From Schlegelella_A sp038318385 (lineage in GTDB: Bacteria; Pseudomonadota; Gammaproteobacteria; Burkholderiales; Burkholderiaceae_C), in NCBI GenBank assembly GCA_038318385.1, contig JBBQCD010000017.1, positions 3,546 through 67,545 of the forward strand: a stretch of 64,000 bases of DNA, read 5' to 3'. The stretch's first letter is position 1. Each line of letters begins with the position of its first letter. Of this stretch, positions 46,001 to 53,918 are shown piece after piece. The notes beneath the pieces are model-generated. The model made no database searches and was not told the DNA's origin. It worked only from the letters and a program-made list of their open reading frames with translations. A program made the translations under genes and the position numbers.

Positions 46001-46373
46001 GCCCGCCGGACGACGGGGAAACGGTGAGCACCGTGCCTTGGTCCAGCCGCACGACGGTGGCGTTCGCCAGCAGCAGCGCCGCCTGGCTGCGCTGATGGAC
46101 GAGCACGCTGTCGCCGGGGCAGATCTCGGCATGGGTCTCGGCGACGACCAGGCGTGTGGTTCCCTGACGGACCAGCTCCACATTGCCCTTGACCAGCACC
46201 AGATGCGCCACCGGCACGGCGCAATCGGCCGCCTGCGCCGCAACGGAGAGAAGGAGGAGCATCGCTGCGACCACGCCCAGCGCAGCGACCGACGGCATCC
46301 GACAACGGGAAGCCGAATCGTTCCAGCCCCCGTCGGCGTCTGCCGTGTCTGACTTCGGGAGCGCCTGGGACAT
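43029..46373 (-). CDS. FecR-TPR-beta-barrel fusion protein, outer membrane
   Basis: 1114 residues in one chain. A signal peptide (hydrophobic core ~29-47, AQA-ADC cleavage) leads to a FecR domain at ~55-210 (VLVKGNVELVRQG, then LDQGTVLTVSP, then VKTPYINANVEGTEFLVEV). TPR-like helical repeats occupy ~270-590 (e.g. AIGDSDAALAAATDAARSDP). A beta-barrel of ~430 residues ends in Phe (NLFDRRFRYQEIDAF... MSASF), resembling TonB-dependent receptor C-termini. No plug domain is visible. The start at 46373 has GGAAGAAG upstream; an internal ATG at 46298 gives a neater signal peptide but no ribosome site. It follows the cyclase gene by 113 bp. Probably a periplasmic sensor fused to an outer-membrane pore; function unknown. 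Confidence 0.82.
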   Translation of the reverse strand: MSQALPKSDTADADGGWNDSASRCRMPSVAALGVVAAMLLLLSVAAQAADCAVPVAHLVLVKGNVELVRQGTTRLVVAETHAEICPGDSVLVHQRSQAALLLANATVVRLDQGTVLTVSPSSGGRAPLLDVVSGAIYVISRTPRPFRVKTPYINANVEGTEFLVEVQRESAAFADPSCPRDAGAASRQPDTDRITVYEGRVRASDDAGTADIILVAGESAAATASTGLVRDVVVRPRDAVVWTLHVEPVISSAQASRPVIACASRLLAVGRIDEAKRKLEAALPADVLQGRPTDAVAYALLATIAVAQGDKTTANLYSELATRLDSASATAWIARSYAQQADFRIADALASVRRANSISPDASRKARLAELELAIGDSDAALAAATDAARSDPNLSRAHSVVGFVRLVRLETQGARDSFETAIRLDTADPLPRLGLGLAKIREGDLAGGRQEIEVAAILDTESSLVRSYLGKAYFEERRDRLAEAQFALAKDFDPRDPTPWLYGAILKQLENRPAEALVDIQKSIQLNDNRAVYRSRLLLDQDQAARRVSLARTYRAIGFDQLALLEAVKSLSLEPGDASAHRFLSDAYNGQVRSEGARVGELFQSQLRQPLGLNTISPELLTDRRQVFAELGPVQASSHEFTPLFGRDQFAVKVDGLFGTHRTLGEQVFASVLTGNIAYSVGQYHYETKGLRENNDLKRGTYDAFLQVGLTPALRIQAELRDDSSSQGDLSLRFDSDDFSRNLRDEFKRRSARVGGIFVFDQGSNLVVSALSGTSRERLFAKPDPDNFFEDHEHIDAGEIQYLHKTAAWHLTTGFATYLNRVVLEDPGGSANSDEKGHSLYALAVFTSLPWGLRPVVGLSQDTFEQAGFRVSKTNPKFGLLWTLSSDTTLRATWFKTIKRSFDANQTLQPSQVLGFNQVFDDPNGTLSRRLGVALHHAFSTKTFAGAEVSARKSKVPNFPGEPYSDWNERFAKAYVYRVLNTRTTLTTELQYERLQRPEDNPGNEAFTDIRSVIVPLALRFNGPTTWSAVLEAIYVNQRVRYVDPANDVVDGKSGLVVANVSLAYQFASRNASVSVEAKNLFDRRFRYQEIDAFSAPRISPRRTLLARMSASF

Positions 46374-46486
46374 CTTCTTCCTTCGACTCCTCGCGTATGC
46401 GAGGAAGGGTCGTCTTGGGAGGCCGCGAGAAAAGTCTACACCGTTGGCGTCCTTGCGCAATGGAAAGTTGGACGCCGCGCGACCCG

Positions 46487-48649
46487 CTACTTGCTATCGA
46501 TCCGCAGCGTCGGCGACCATTCCTCGCCGGGAGGATCGCGTTGAAGCTGTTCGCAGCGCGTTGCATAGAACCGGGAGGGGCCGTCACCCGGGTGGTTCTG
46601 GAGGACATGGGCAAACGCGGCCTGGGCCTCGTTCCAGCGCCGCTCGCAGAAGGCCTGCAGGCCGAGCGCGAAGTCGCCGCACAGGGCGCGGTCGGTCCCG
46701 GTATCGTCTCTTTCGCCGCGCCGCCCGAGGAGTTCGACGACGCTGACGGCATGGGCCTTGCCCGCGAGCAGGAACGAACCGACCGGGCGGACGACGAAGC
46801 CGTCCAGTCCCTGGACCGTCTGCGCCGAAGCCAGGATTCGCGTATCCAGCACCTTGTTCAAGCCCTGGATCCGGGATGCGGTGTTGACGATGTCGCCCAC
46901 GGCACGGTATTCGTAGTGCCCGGATGCGCCGATGTTGCCGAAGAGCATGTCGCCCGAATGAATCCCGAAGCGGGTGCGCATCGAAGGCGAGTCGCCTCCG
47001 CCCGACCCGTTCACGCCATCCAGCGATGCGACGATGTCGAGAGTGGCCTGACATGCGCTGCGACGGACATCGGTGTCGGGGGACGTCCGGGCCCACACGG
47101 CGACCATCGAATCGCCGACGATGTCCGCGACCACGCCCCTGGAGCGCTCGACGGGCACGAACAGGTGAGCGTAGTACTCGTTCATCAGCTCGCCGAGTCG
47201 CCCGGGTTCGGTCTGCTCGGCGAGCGTCGTGTACTTCTCGGCGTCTGTTGCGAGGCAGGCGCCGAACAACACCTGGTTGGCGCGCGTCATGGGTCCGAGA
47301 TTTCGGGAGAGCTGGTCGACGACGTTCTGGGGCAGGAAGTAGCCGAATGCCCGCTTGATGCCTTCGCGTTCGCGCTTGGTGTCGCGGTAGCGCAGCCAGA
47401 CGCCGGCGAACAGGGCCAGCGAGGTCTGCAGACCCAGGGGGATGATCAGCGGCAGCCAAAGCGCCGCATCGGCGAAGCGCTCCAGCGCGACGGCCCCGTA
47501 GGCCGCAGACGCGGCGACGACGAGGAACGCCGCGAAGACCGGACGCGCGAGGCGGCAGGCTGATCCCAGCGCCAGTCCCCAGACGATGACGATGGCCAGG
47601 TGCCAGGGCAGGCCTGCGGGCCGTATCACGCGATCCTCGACGAGATTCCCGAACGCCGTTGCCGCGATTTCGACGCCGCTCAGATCCAGCCTGTTGGCTC
47701 CAGAGTAGACGGTGCGATAGTCGTCGCGCAAGCGATCCTGCCCCGCCGGGGTCGCTGCTGCATAGCCGATGAAGACCGCCTTGTCCTTGTACAGGGCATC
47801 ACCCGCCCGTGCGTCCGGTGCTGGACTCGGGGCACGCGCCGCGCTCAGGACGTCGGAATAGGACACCGTCGAGATCGTTCGCGGCGGGCCGTAGAAGTTC
47901 AGATAGCGGCTTTCTCCCGAGGCGTACCGGCCGAGCAGGGTGCGATCGGAAGGCGGGCCCTTAGCCGACGGGACGGGCGCCGGACGGGTTGCGGGGGGCA
48001 AGGCCGCGTCTGCGAACACCTGAAAGGCCAGCACCGGCAAGGTCGGAGTCGCACCGGGGTCGTCGAGAGAGGTCCAATAGGTGTCCACGCGCGACTCCTT
48101 GGGCAGCATGAACGGCGCGCTTCCTCGTGCGGCATCGTGGAGAACGGCGATCGGCAGCGCTCGGCTCTCGATGACGGCGCTCGCCGAGGAGGTGGCGTCC
48201 GCACCCTGGATGCGAAGCGTGTCCCGCCGGATCGATTCCGCGAGGAGGACATTGCCGGCGGATCGGATCGCATCGGCGAAGACCTGGTCCTGCTCCGGCT
48301 TCACACCGGGCGCGTCGAAGATCAGATCGAAGGAAACGACACGGGCGCCGGCCAGCTCCAGATGCCGCACCAGTTCGGCGTGAAGCGCGCGCGGCCAAGT
48401 GCTGGGCCTGTCCTGCAAACCGAGGTCGCGCGCGGATCGTTCGTCGATCGCAATGACGACCACGTCGCGCGGTGGCGCCAGCGGCCCGCGCGCGGCGAAC
48501 AGCCAGGCGAGTCCAATGTCTTGCTCCAGTTCCGCACCCAGGGGGATGACTGCGAGCAGGAGGCCGGCCGCTGCGACCGACAGCCCCAGCAAGACCGCCT
48601 TGGACGCGAGGCCCAGCGCTTCCGGGTTCCAGGTTTGGAGGTGGTGCAT
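46487..48649 (-). CDS. CHASE2-domain adenylate/guanylate cyclase (class III)
   Basis: 720 residues. One N-terminal helix (~17-37), a periplasmic CHASE2 sensor (~40-340: VVVIAIDERSARDLG, then VVSFDLIFDAPG, then KAVFIGYAAATPAG), three further helices (~355-440), then a cytosolic class III cyclase. Cyclase residues: metal-binding Asp in LATDAEKYTTLAE and in IVGDSMVAVWA, Lys in AEKY consistent with ATP specificity, and the YRAVGDIVNTASRIQ segment with substrate Asp and transition-state Asn/Arg. The last ~70 residues may form a short helical repeat. The frame runs to 48805; I chose 48649 (MHHLQTW) because the preceding residues are unlike the family, but the start is uncertain. First gene of the unit. 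Confidence 0.9.
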   Translation of the reverse strand: MHHLQTWNPEALGLASKAVLLGLSVAAAGLLLAVIPLGAELEQDIGLAWLFAARGPLAPPRDVVVIAIDERSARDLGLQDRPSTWPRALHAELVRHLELAGARVVSFDLIFDAPGVKPEQDQVFADAIRSAGNVLLAESIRRDTLRIQGADATSSASAVIESRALPIAVLHDAARGSAPFMLPKESRVDTYWTSLDDPGATPTLPVLAFQVFADAALPPATRPAPVPSAKGPPSDRTLLGRYASGESRYLNFYGPPRTISTVSYSDVLSAARAPSPAPDARAGDALYKDKAVFIGYAAATPAGQDRLRDDYRTVYSGANRLDLSGVEIAATAFGNLVEDRVIRPAGLPWHLAIVIVWGLALGSACRLARPVFAAFLVVAASAAYGAVALERFADAALWLPLIIPLGLQTSLALFAGVWLRYRDTKREREGIKRAFGYFLPQNVVDQLSRNLGPMTRANQVLFGACLATDAEKYTTLAEQTEPGRLGELMNEYYAHLFVPVERSRGVVADIVGDSMVAVWARTSPDTDVRRSACQATLDIVASLDGVNGSGGGDSPSMRTRFGIHSGDMLFGNIGASGHYEYRAVGDIVNTASRIQGLNKVLDTRILASAQTVQGLDGFVVRPVGSFLLAGKAHAVSVVELLGRRGERDDTGTDRALCGDFALGLQAFCERRWNEAQAAFAHVLQNHPGDGPSRFYATRCEQLQRDPPGEEWSPTLRIDSK

Positions 48650-48835
48650 CGAAGCGGCAGAGCGGAGACGTTCGATCCGCGCCACGTGCCGCGTCGGATC
48701 GAGGCTCCAGTCTGCGGTAACGTAACCCCCGCGTATAGGGGTAGGCACGCGTCGGCGAGGTGCCGAACCCCCGAAACGCGGTTCCAATGGAGATCGCGGG
48801 TTCACACGAGCCTGGCCACGGTGCCTCGTCGGAAC

Positions 48836-49708
48836 CTATCGAGGCTCGTCGCGCTGCAGGACGAACTCGAAGGCGAGCGTGTGGTACGGGCCGGTGAGTT
48901 CGGACGCGTGAGGCCCCGTGCCCGGCTCGTGAGGAACGAACTCGCCCACCAGCGAGGCGCGCACGCCGAACACGGCGTCGCTGTCGAGATAGGGATCACC
49001 GGCGCGGAACACGTGCGTGATGAGGGTCTGGTAGCCCGGCGCCTGAATCATGAAATGCACATGGGCGGGCCTCCAGGGATGCCGGCCGGTGGCAGCGAGC
49101 ATCCGGCCGACCGGCCCATCGGTGGGAACGGGGTAGGCCACCGGCAGGATGCTGCGGAAGCGGAATTGCCCGTCGACACCGCTCTTCAGCACGCCCCGGG
49201 CTCGTTGCACCTCGCGGTCTTCATACTGGACGTCGTAGCGGCCGTCCCGGTCCGCTTGCCAGACGTCGATCGTCGCGCCGACGATCGGTTCGCCGTCGCG
49301 GCCACGAACACAGCAGTCGACGAACAGCGGCTCGCCCGGAGCGCCGCCACCGATGTCCGCGCCGTCGGGGAAACGGACTGCGTCGGCGACGTGGAAAGGG
49401 CCAAAGACGGTCGCCTCGGTGACGCCGTTGTCTGCGCTCTGGTTCTGTGCCACGGTCAGCATCGAGACGCCCAGGGTGTCCGACAGCAGGATGAATTCCT
49501 GCCGTTTCGAATCCGTGATGTCGCCGGTCGCGGTGAGGAATTCGATGCCCTCCATCCATTCGGCCTGCGTGAGGTGCGTCTCGCGCACGAAGGCGTGGAG
49601 ATGGGTGACCAGCGAGGTCAGGATGGCCTTGAGTCTCGGGTCGGGACATGCCGCGAAGCGGTCGACAACCGCCTGCGTGAGGTTGTCCTCGGTGATGTGG
49701 CGCACCAT
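48836..49708 (-). CDS. Intradiol ring-cleavage dioxygenase (hydroxyquinol/catechol 1,2-dioxygenase type)
   Basis: 290-residue non-heme Fe(III) enzyme that opens catechol-type rings between the two hydroxyls. The N-terminal dimerisation part (~1-95) is present (VVDRFAACPDPRLKAILTSL), which fits the catechol/hydroxyquinol class rather than protocatechuate. Iron ligands are visible as Tyr in DGRYDVQY, Tyr in LPVAYPVPTDGPVG, and two His in RPAHVHF. The length and EWMEGIEFLTATGDI region are closest, by memory, to hydroxyquinol dioxygenases. No other ring-degradation genes lie nearby. It follows the duplicated-domain gene by 14 bp. Confidence 0.9.
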   Translation of the reverse strand: MVRHITEDNLTQAVVDRFAACPDPRLKAILTSLVTHLHAFVRETHLTQAEWMEGIEFLTATGDITDSKRQEFILLSDTLGVSMLTVAQNQSADNGVTEATVFGPFHVADAVRFPDGADIGGGAPGEPLFVDCCVRGRDGEPIVGATIDVWQADRDGRYDVQYEDREVQRARGVLKSGVDGQFRFRSILPVAYPVPTDGPVGRMLAATGRHPWRPAHVHFMIQAPGYQTLITHVFRAGDPYLDSDAVFGVRASLVGEFVPHEPGTGPHASELTGPYHTLAFEFVLQRDEPR

Positions 49709-49722
49709 GCTGCGCTGTTCTG

Positions 49723-50376
49723 TCAGCCTGAAAGGCGCGTGCTCAGCACGCGGCCGTCGCGTGGATCGATCTCGCAGTCGAAGCCGAAGTGCGTGGAAGG
49801 CGCCCCCGGGGCGGGCAGCGCCTGTCCCTGACCCTGCAGGTCGGCCCTGTTGGCACTCTTCTGCACGAATCGGCGCGTGGCGCGGTCGAAACTGATCTGG
49901 GCAACGCGCGGCCATCGCTGCTTGAGGGCTTCGGCGGCGCTCGACTCGCAGGTCGTCGGCGAAAGATGGCTGAGGTCCGGCTCCGACGCCATGCGCGGCG
50001 GGGCGGCCTGTGCCGTCGCCGTGGCGGCATCGCGCAGCACCAGGCCCACGGCTTCGGACGTGCGGGCGTCAACGGTGCAGCTGTAGATGAAGCTCCGTGC
50101 GGCGCCGGAGTCGCGTCGACGGCCTTCGCCGTGCAGGACCAGTTGATCGTCGCTCGCCAGCCGAGGCTGCACGGTCGGCGCAGGGCCGAACGTCACTTCG
50201 CCGGATTTCGCACCGGGTTCGGCGAGTGCCTTGCGGGCTGCGCCCTCGCACGCCGCGCGCGCCTCGGCGTTCACGGCGGGGGGCTTTGCGACCTGGGCGC
50301 GTGCGCTCAGCGCCAGCAGGAGCGAGCCGGCGAGGACCGACAGCATGGACCGGATGGGGGACGACAGCGTAGGCAT
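49723..50376 (-). CDS. Secreted protein with an internal duplication, unknown function
   Basis: 217 residues with an N-terminal signal peptide (SMLSVLAGSLLLALSARAQ). The mature part has two copies of a ~75-residue unit. The first runs from ACEGAARKAL to IYSCTVDARTSEAVGLVL, the second from TCESSAAEAL to GFDCEIDPRDGRVLSTRL. Each has Cys-Glu at the start, a VxF/ISF strand, and a C-x-[VI]-D-x-R pattern near the end, so one disulfide per repeat is plausible. Periplasmic location expected. No family recognised. Confidence 0.75.
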   Translation of the reverse strand: MPTLSSPIRSMLSVLAGSLLLALSARAQVAKPPAVNAEARAACEGAARKALAEPGAKSGEVTFGPAPTVQPRLASDDQLVLHGEGRRRDSGAARSFIYSCTVDARTSEAVGLVLRDAATATAQAAPPRMASEPDLSHLSPTTCESSAAEALKQRWPRVAQISFDRATRRFVQKSANRADLQGQGQALPAPGAPSTHFGFDCEIDPRDGRVLSTRLSG

Positions 50377-50453
50377 GGTCTAAGTGTGAACCCGTCGGTT
50401 GTGCTTGTCTGCCACCTGTTCGATGGGGTGCCGCAGGGGGACACCTTCCTCGG

Positions 50454-51005
50454 TCACTTGCGTCCGTACCTCGCGACGAACGTGGCCTTGCCGACAGTGT
50501 TCGCGTTGATCATGAAACCCACCATGGCCGCGCTGGCATCGGCCGGCACTTCCAGCTTGTCGATCTTCAGCGCATGCACGGTGAAGACGTAGCGATGCGC
50601 CCGGTCGCCAGCGGGTGGACAGGCGCCGCCGAAGCCGGGGCTGCCGAAGTCGGTGCGCCTCTGCTGGGCTCCGGGCGGCAAGCCCTTGCCGTCGGCTGCA
50701 CCGGCACCTTCGGGCAGGGAACTGATCCCATGCGGGATGTTGTAGACGACCCAGTGCCACCATCCGGAGCCGGTCGGCGCATCGGGGTCGTAGACCGTGA
50801 TGGCAAAGCTCTTCGTGTCTTTCGGCGCGCCCGCCCACCTCAGCGCCGGCGACAGGTTCTTGCCGTCGCAGCCGAAGCCCTTGTAGACCTGGGCGTCCGT
50901 CAGCATGCTGCCGGGTTTGATGGTCGGGCTCGTCAGCGCGAAACTGACAGCTTGGCTCGCCGTGGCGACGCCGACAAGCAAGACGGAAATCAGCAGCCGG
51001 CGCAT
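50454..51005 (-). CDS. YbhB/YbcL-family PEBP (Raf kinase inhibitor-like) protein
   Basis: 183 residues with a signal peptide (LLISVLLVGVATASQA), so periplasmic. The phosphatidylethanolamine-binding fold is seen from CDGKNLSPALRWAGAP, DPDAPTGSGWWHWVVYNIP (with the ligand-pocket Asp-Pro-Asp and His), and the PAGDRAHRYVFTVHAL segment. Bacterial members have no firmly assigned role. Monocistronic between two same-strand genes. Confidence 0.93.
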   Translation of the reverse strand: MRRLLISVLLVGVATASQAVSFALTSPTIKPGSMLTDAQVYKGFGCDGKNLSPALRWAGAPKDTKSFAITVYDPDAPTGSGWWHWVVYNIPHGISSLPEGAGAADGKGLPPGAQQRRTDFGSPGFGGACPPAGDRAHRYVFTVHALKIDKLEVPADASAAMVGFMINANTVGKATFVARYGRK

Positions 51006-51085
51006 CGAGTCTTCCCCAAAAGTTTTTCGACAGCTCGATCATGCCCCAGGTCGCCGATGCGGGGAGGGCGGGCTTCCCTCAGTCG

Positions 51086-51850
51086 CTAGGAGAAAAGGTC
51101 TCCGGTCGCGTCGTCCGGAGGCTTCGACGGCGACGGCGGCTTCGGCGTCGACGCCGCGGGCCGGGGGCGTGTCGTCCGCACGCTCCCGGCGCTGGGTGCC
51201 CGCGGCGGTAACGGCTCCGGGCCGGCGTCGAGCGGGCCCTCCCAGCGACGGAAGAAGCGCGGCGCCTCCGCGACGGGGCACGAGAGCCAGGCCGCGTAGT
51301 CGGCGGGATCGAGGATGACCACCATGCGCTTTTCCTCGCCCGGACGATGGAAGCGCTGCATCAACGGGTGCGCGTCGGCATTGACCGTCAGCATCGCGAA
51401 AGTCGCCATCTCGCGCCCGTCGGGGTGACGCCAGGCGGCGTAGATGCCGGCGATGCCCATCGGCACGTCGCCGGCCTGGCCGATGCGCCAGCGCACCGCC
51501 CTGCCGCTTTCCCAGTTCGGCTCATAGATGCACTCGGCCGGGACGATGCAGCGTTGCCCGTCGCGCCAGGCCTGGCGGAAGCTCGCAAGAACCGCCACGG
51601 TCTCGCTGCGCGCGTTGTAGGTCTTGCGGCCGAAGGCGACCTCGCTGGCGAAATGCGGCAGCAGTCCGAAGATGCCGTCCTCGACGACGCGCAGGTCCTG
51701 ATGGTCGACACCCGCGTCCTGCCGCAGCCGGATGAAGGGGGCCAGACCCAGCGGAAAGACGTCTTGCGGGACCTCGTCTCGCGCGCGCTCGACGCCGAAG
51801 AAGGTCAGCAGCCGGTCCATGCGCGTGACCGGGCGATAGTTGCTGCACAT
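51086..51850 (-). CDS. SOS-response-associated protein YedK/HMCES
   Basis: 254 residues of the SRAP family, which crosslinks to abasic sites in single-stranded DNA through Cys2. Cys2 (MCSNYRP) is present, with the conserved Asn in TYNARSET, Glu in AECIYEP and His in MQRFHRPGEEKRM, all parts of the active site. The C-terminal ~45 residues are Pro/Arg-rich and extend beyond the core domain. Start at 51850. Confidence 0.94.
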   Translation of the reverse strand: MCSNYRPVTRMDRLLTFFGVERARDEVPQDVFPLGLAPFIRLRQDAGVDHQDLRVVEDGIFGLLPHFASEVAFGRKTYNARSETVAVLASFRQAWRDGQRCIVPAECIYEPNWESGRAVRWRIGQAGDVPMGIAGIYAAWRHPDGREMATFAMLTVNADAHPLMQRFHRPGEEKRMVVILDPADYAAWLSCPVAEAPRFFRRWEGPLDAGPEPLPPRAPSAGSVRTTRPRPAASTPKPPSPSKPPDDATGDLFS

Positions 51851-51911
51851 CGGCTGCAGCTACGCGGGCAGCGTGGACATGGCCTCGGACACCTGCACGG
51901 CTCGGCCAGCT

Positions 51912-52604
51912 TCAATGCCGGCTGTACTGCCGCGCGCCGAAGAGGATCTCGCGTTCACGGTCACCGGCGAGCGGCTTGCGCAGATGGGCCAGGACCTCGA
52001 CGCCGCGTTGCACCGCGGGGCGGGCGCCGATCTCGTCGAACCAGCCCTTGAGGTGCGGGTAGTCGTCCCAGTCGATGCCCTGGTTCTTCCATGAGCGCAG
52101 CCAAGGGAAGATGGCGATGTCGGCGATGCTGTACTCGGGGCCCGCGACGTATTTCGATTTCGCCAGCCGGGTGTCGAGCACGCCGTACAGGCGCCGGGCC
52201 TCGTTGCTGTAGCGCTCGACCGCATACGGCAGTTTCTCGGGCGCATAGATCCGGAAGTGGTGGGCCTGCCCGAGCATCGGCCCGACGCTGCCCATCTGGA
52301 ACATCAGCCATTCGAGGACGCGGTACTTGCCGCGCACGTCCGAAGGCATGAAGCGTCCGGTCTTGCCAGCGAGGTACATCAGGATCGCGCCGGACTCGAA
52401 CAGGGAGATCGGCGCGCCGTCGGGCCCTTCGGGATCGGTGATGGCCGGAATCTTGTTGTTCGGACTGATCTCGAGGAAGTCCGATGCGAACTGGTCGCCC
52501 GCGCCGATGTCCACCGGAACGACGTGATACGGCAGGCCGCACTCCTCCAGCATGATGTGGACCTTGTGGCCGTTGGGCGTGGCCCACGAATGCACCTCGA
52601 TCAT
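51912..52604 (-). CDS. Glutathione S-transferase, Nu-class disulfide-bond oxidoreductase-like (YfcG/YghU)
   Basis: 230 residues, thioredoxin-like N-terminal domain (VHSWATPNGHKVHIMLEE, then NNKIPAI and SLFESGAILMYLA) and helical C-terminal domain. The T-P-N-G-x-K pattern and PNNKIPAI with the SESGAI-like motif are typical for Nu-class enzymes with glutathione-dependent disulfide reductase activity. The ATG at 52604 begins the conserved part; the upstream frame overlaps the acyl-CoA dehydrogenase gene. It lies 40 bp after that gene's stop and may be cotranscribed. Confidence 0.92.
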   Translation of the reverse strand: MIEVHSWATPNGHKVHIMLEECGLPYHVVPVDIGAGDQFASDFLEISPNNKIPAITDPEGPDGAPISLFESGAILMYLAGKTGRFMPSDVRGKYRVLEWLMFQMGSVGPMLGQAHHFRIYAPEKLPYAVERYSNEARRLYGVLDTRLAKSKYVAGPEYSIADIAIFPWLRSWKNQGIDWDDYPHLKGWFDEIGARPAVQRGVEVLAHLRKPLAGDREREILFGARQYSRH

Positions 52605-52644
52605 CGCTGGCCGCTTTCCGGGTCGCTCCGCGCAAGCGCTCGCA

Positions 52645-53886
52645 TCATGCGTACTTGCCGAGTTCCATCTTGGCGATGGCGTTGCGATGCACCTCGTCGG
52701 GGCCGTCGGCGAAGCGCAGCGTTCGCGCGCTCGCGTAGAAACCGGCCAGCGGAAAGTCGTCGGAGACGCCGCCACCGCCGTGCACCTGCATCGCCCAGTC
52801 GATCACCTGGCACGCCATGTTCGGCGCCACGACCTTGATCATCGCGATCTCGGTCTTGGCGGTCTTGTTGCCGGCGACGTCCATCAGCCAGGCGGTCTTC
52901 AGGGTCAGGAGCCGCGCCATGTCGATGCGGCAGCGCGCTTCGGCGATGCGCTCGCGGGTGACGCCCTGCTCGGCGACGGTGCGGCCGAAGGCCACGCGCG
53001 ACGAGGCCCGCCTGCACATCAGTTCGAGCGAGCGCTCGGCCAGGCCGATCAGGCGCATGCAGTGGTGGATGCGGCCCGGGCCGAGGCGCCCCTGCGCGAT
53101 CTCGAAGCCACGCCCTTCGCCCAGCAGGATGTTGGAGGCCGGCACGCGCACGTTCTCGAACAGCACTTCCATGTGCCCGTGCGGTGCATCGTCGTAGCCG
53201 AAGACCGACAACGGACGCACGATCGTGATCCCCTTCGTCTCTGCCGGCACCAGGATCATCGACTGCTGCGAATGGCGCGGCGCGTCGACGTCGGTCTTGC
53301 CCATGAAGATGTAGATCTTGCAGCGCGGATCGCCGGCGCCGCTGGTCCACCACTTGCGGCCGTTGATCACGTACTCGTCGCCCTGGCGCTCGATGCGCGC
53401 CTCGATGTTGGTCGCGTCCGAGGAAGCGACCGCGGGCTCGGTCATCGCGAAGGCGCTGCGGATCTTGCCGTCGAGCAGCGGCTCGAGCCAGAGCTTCTTG
53501 TGCTCGGCGTTGCCGTAACGCTCGATCGTCTCCATGTTGCCGGTGTCGGGCGCGGAGCAGTTGAAGACCTCACTCGACCAGGGCACGCGGCCCATGATCT
53601 CGGCGAGCGGCGCGTAGTCGCCGTTCGACAGGCCGAAGTCGCGGCCGTTGTGGGCCGCCCCCTTGCCGCCGGCAGTCGGCGGCAGGAACAGGTTCCACAG
53701 GCCCTGCGCCCGCGCCTTGGGCTTGAGCTGCTCGATCGTCTGCAACGGCGTCCAGCGCTTGCCGGCCTTCGTGTTGGCCTCGATCTCCTCTTCGTAGCGC
53801 GCCTCGGCCGGATAAATGTGGTCGTCCATGAACTTCAGCAGTTGCTTCTGCAGTTCCTGGGTGCGCGGCGAGTAATTGAATTCCAT
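52645..53886 (-). CDS. Acyl-CoA dehydrogenase family protein (ACAD10/11 type)
   Basis: 413-residue FAD enzyme. FAD/acyl-binding blocks are visible: SAFAMTEPAVASSDATN, GRKWWTSGAGDPRCKIYIFMG, and near the C-terminus CQVIDWAMQVHGGGGVSDDFPL and FADGPDEVHRNAIAKMEL. The N-terminus MEFNYSPRTQELQKQLLKF matches the group that pairs with an APH-like kinase (as in ACAD10/11, which process 4-hydroxy acids). The kinase gene is immediately upstream (32 bp), strongly supporting this class. Confidence 0.94.
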   Translation of the reverse strand: MEFNYSPRTQELQKQLLKFMDDHIYPAEARYEEEIEANTKAGKRWTPLQTIEQLKPKARAQGLWNLFLPPTAGGKGAAHNGRDFGLSNGDYAPLAEIMGRVPWSSEVFNCSAPDTGNMETIERYGNAEHKKLWLEPLLDGKIRSAFAMTEPAVASSDATNIEARIERQGDEYVINGRKWWTSGAGDPRCKIYIFMGKTDVDAPRHSQQSMILVPAETKGITIVRPLSVFGYDDAPHGHMEVLFENVRVPASNILLGEGRGFEIAQGRLGPGRIHHCMRLIGLAERSLELMCRRASSRVAFGRTVAEQGVTRERIAEARCRIDMARLLTLKTAWLMDVAGNKTAKTEIAMIKVVAPNMACQVIDWAMQVHGGGGVSDDFPLAGFYASARTLRFADGPDEVHRNAIAKMELGKYA

Positions 53887-53918
53887 GGCGGTCTCCTGTC
53901 GTGAAGAAGGGTAGTCGA

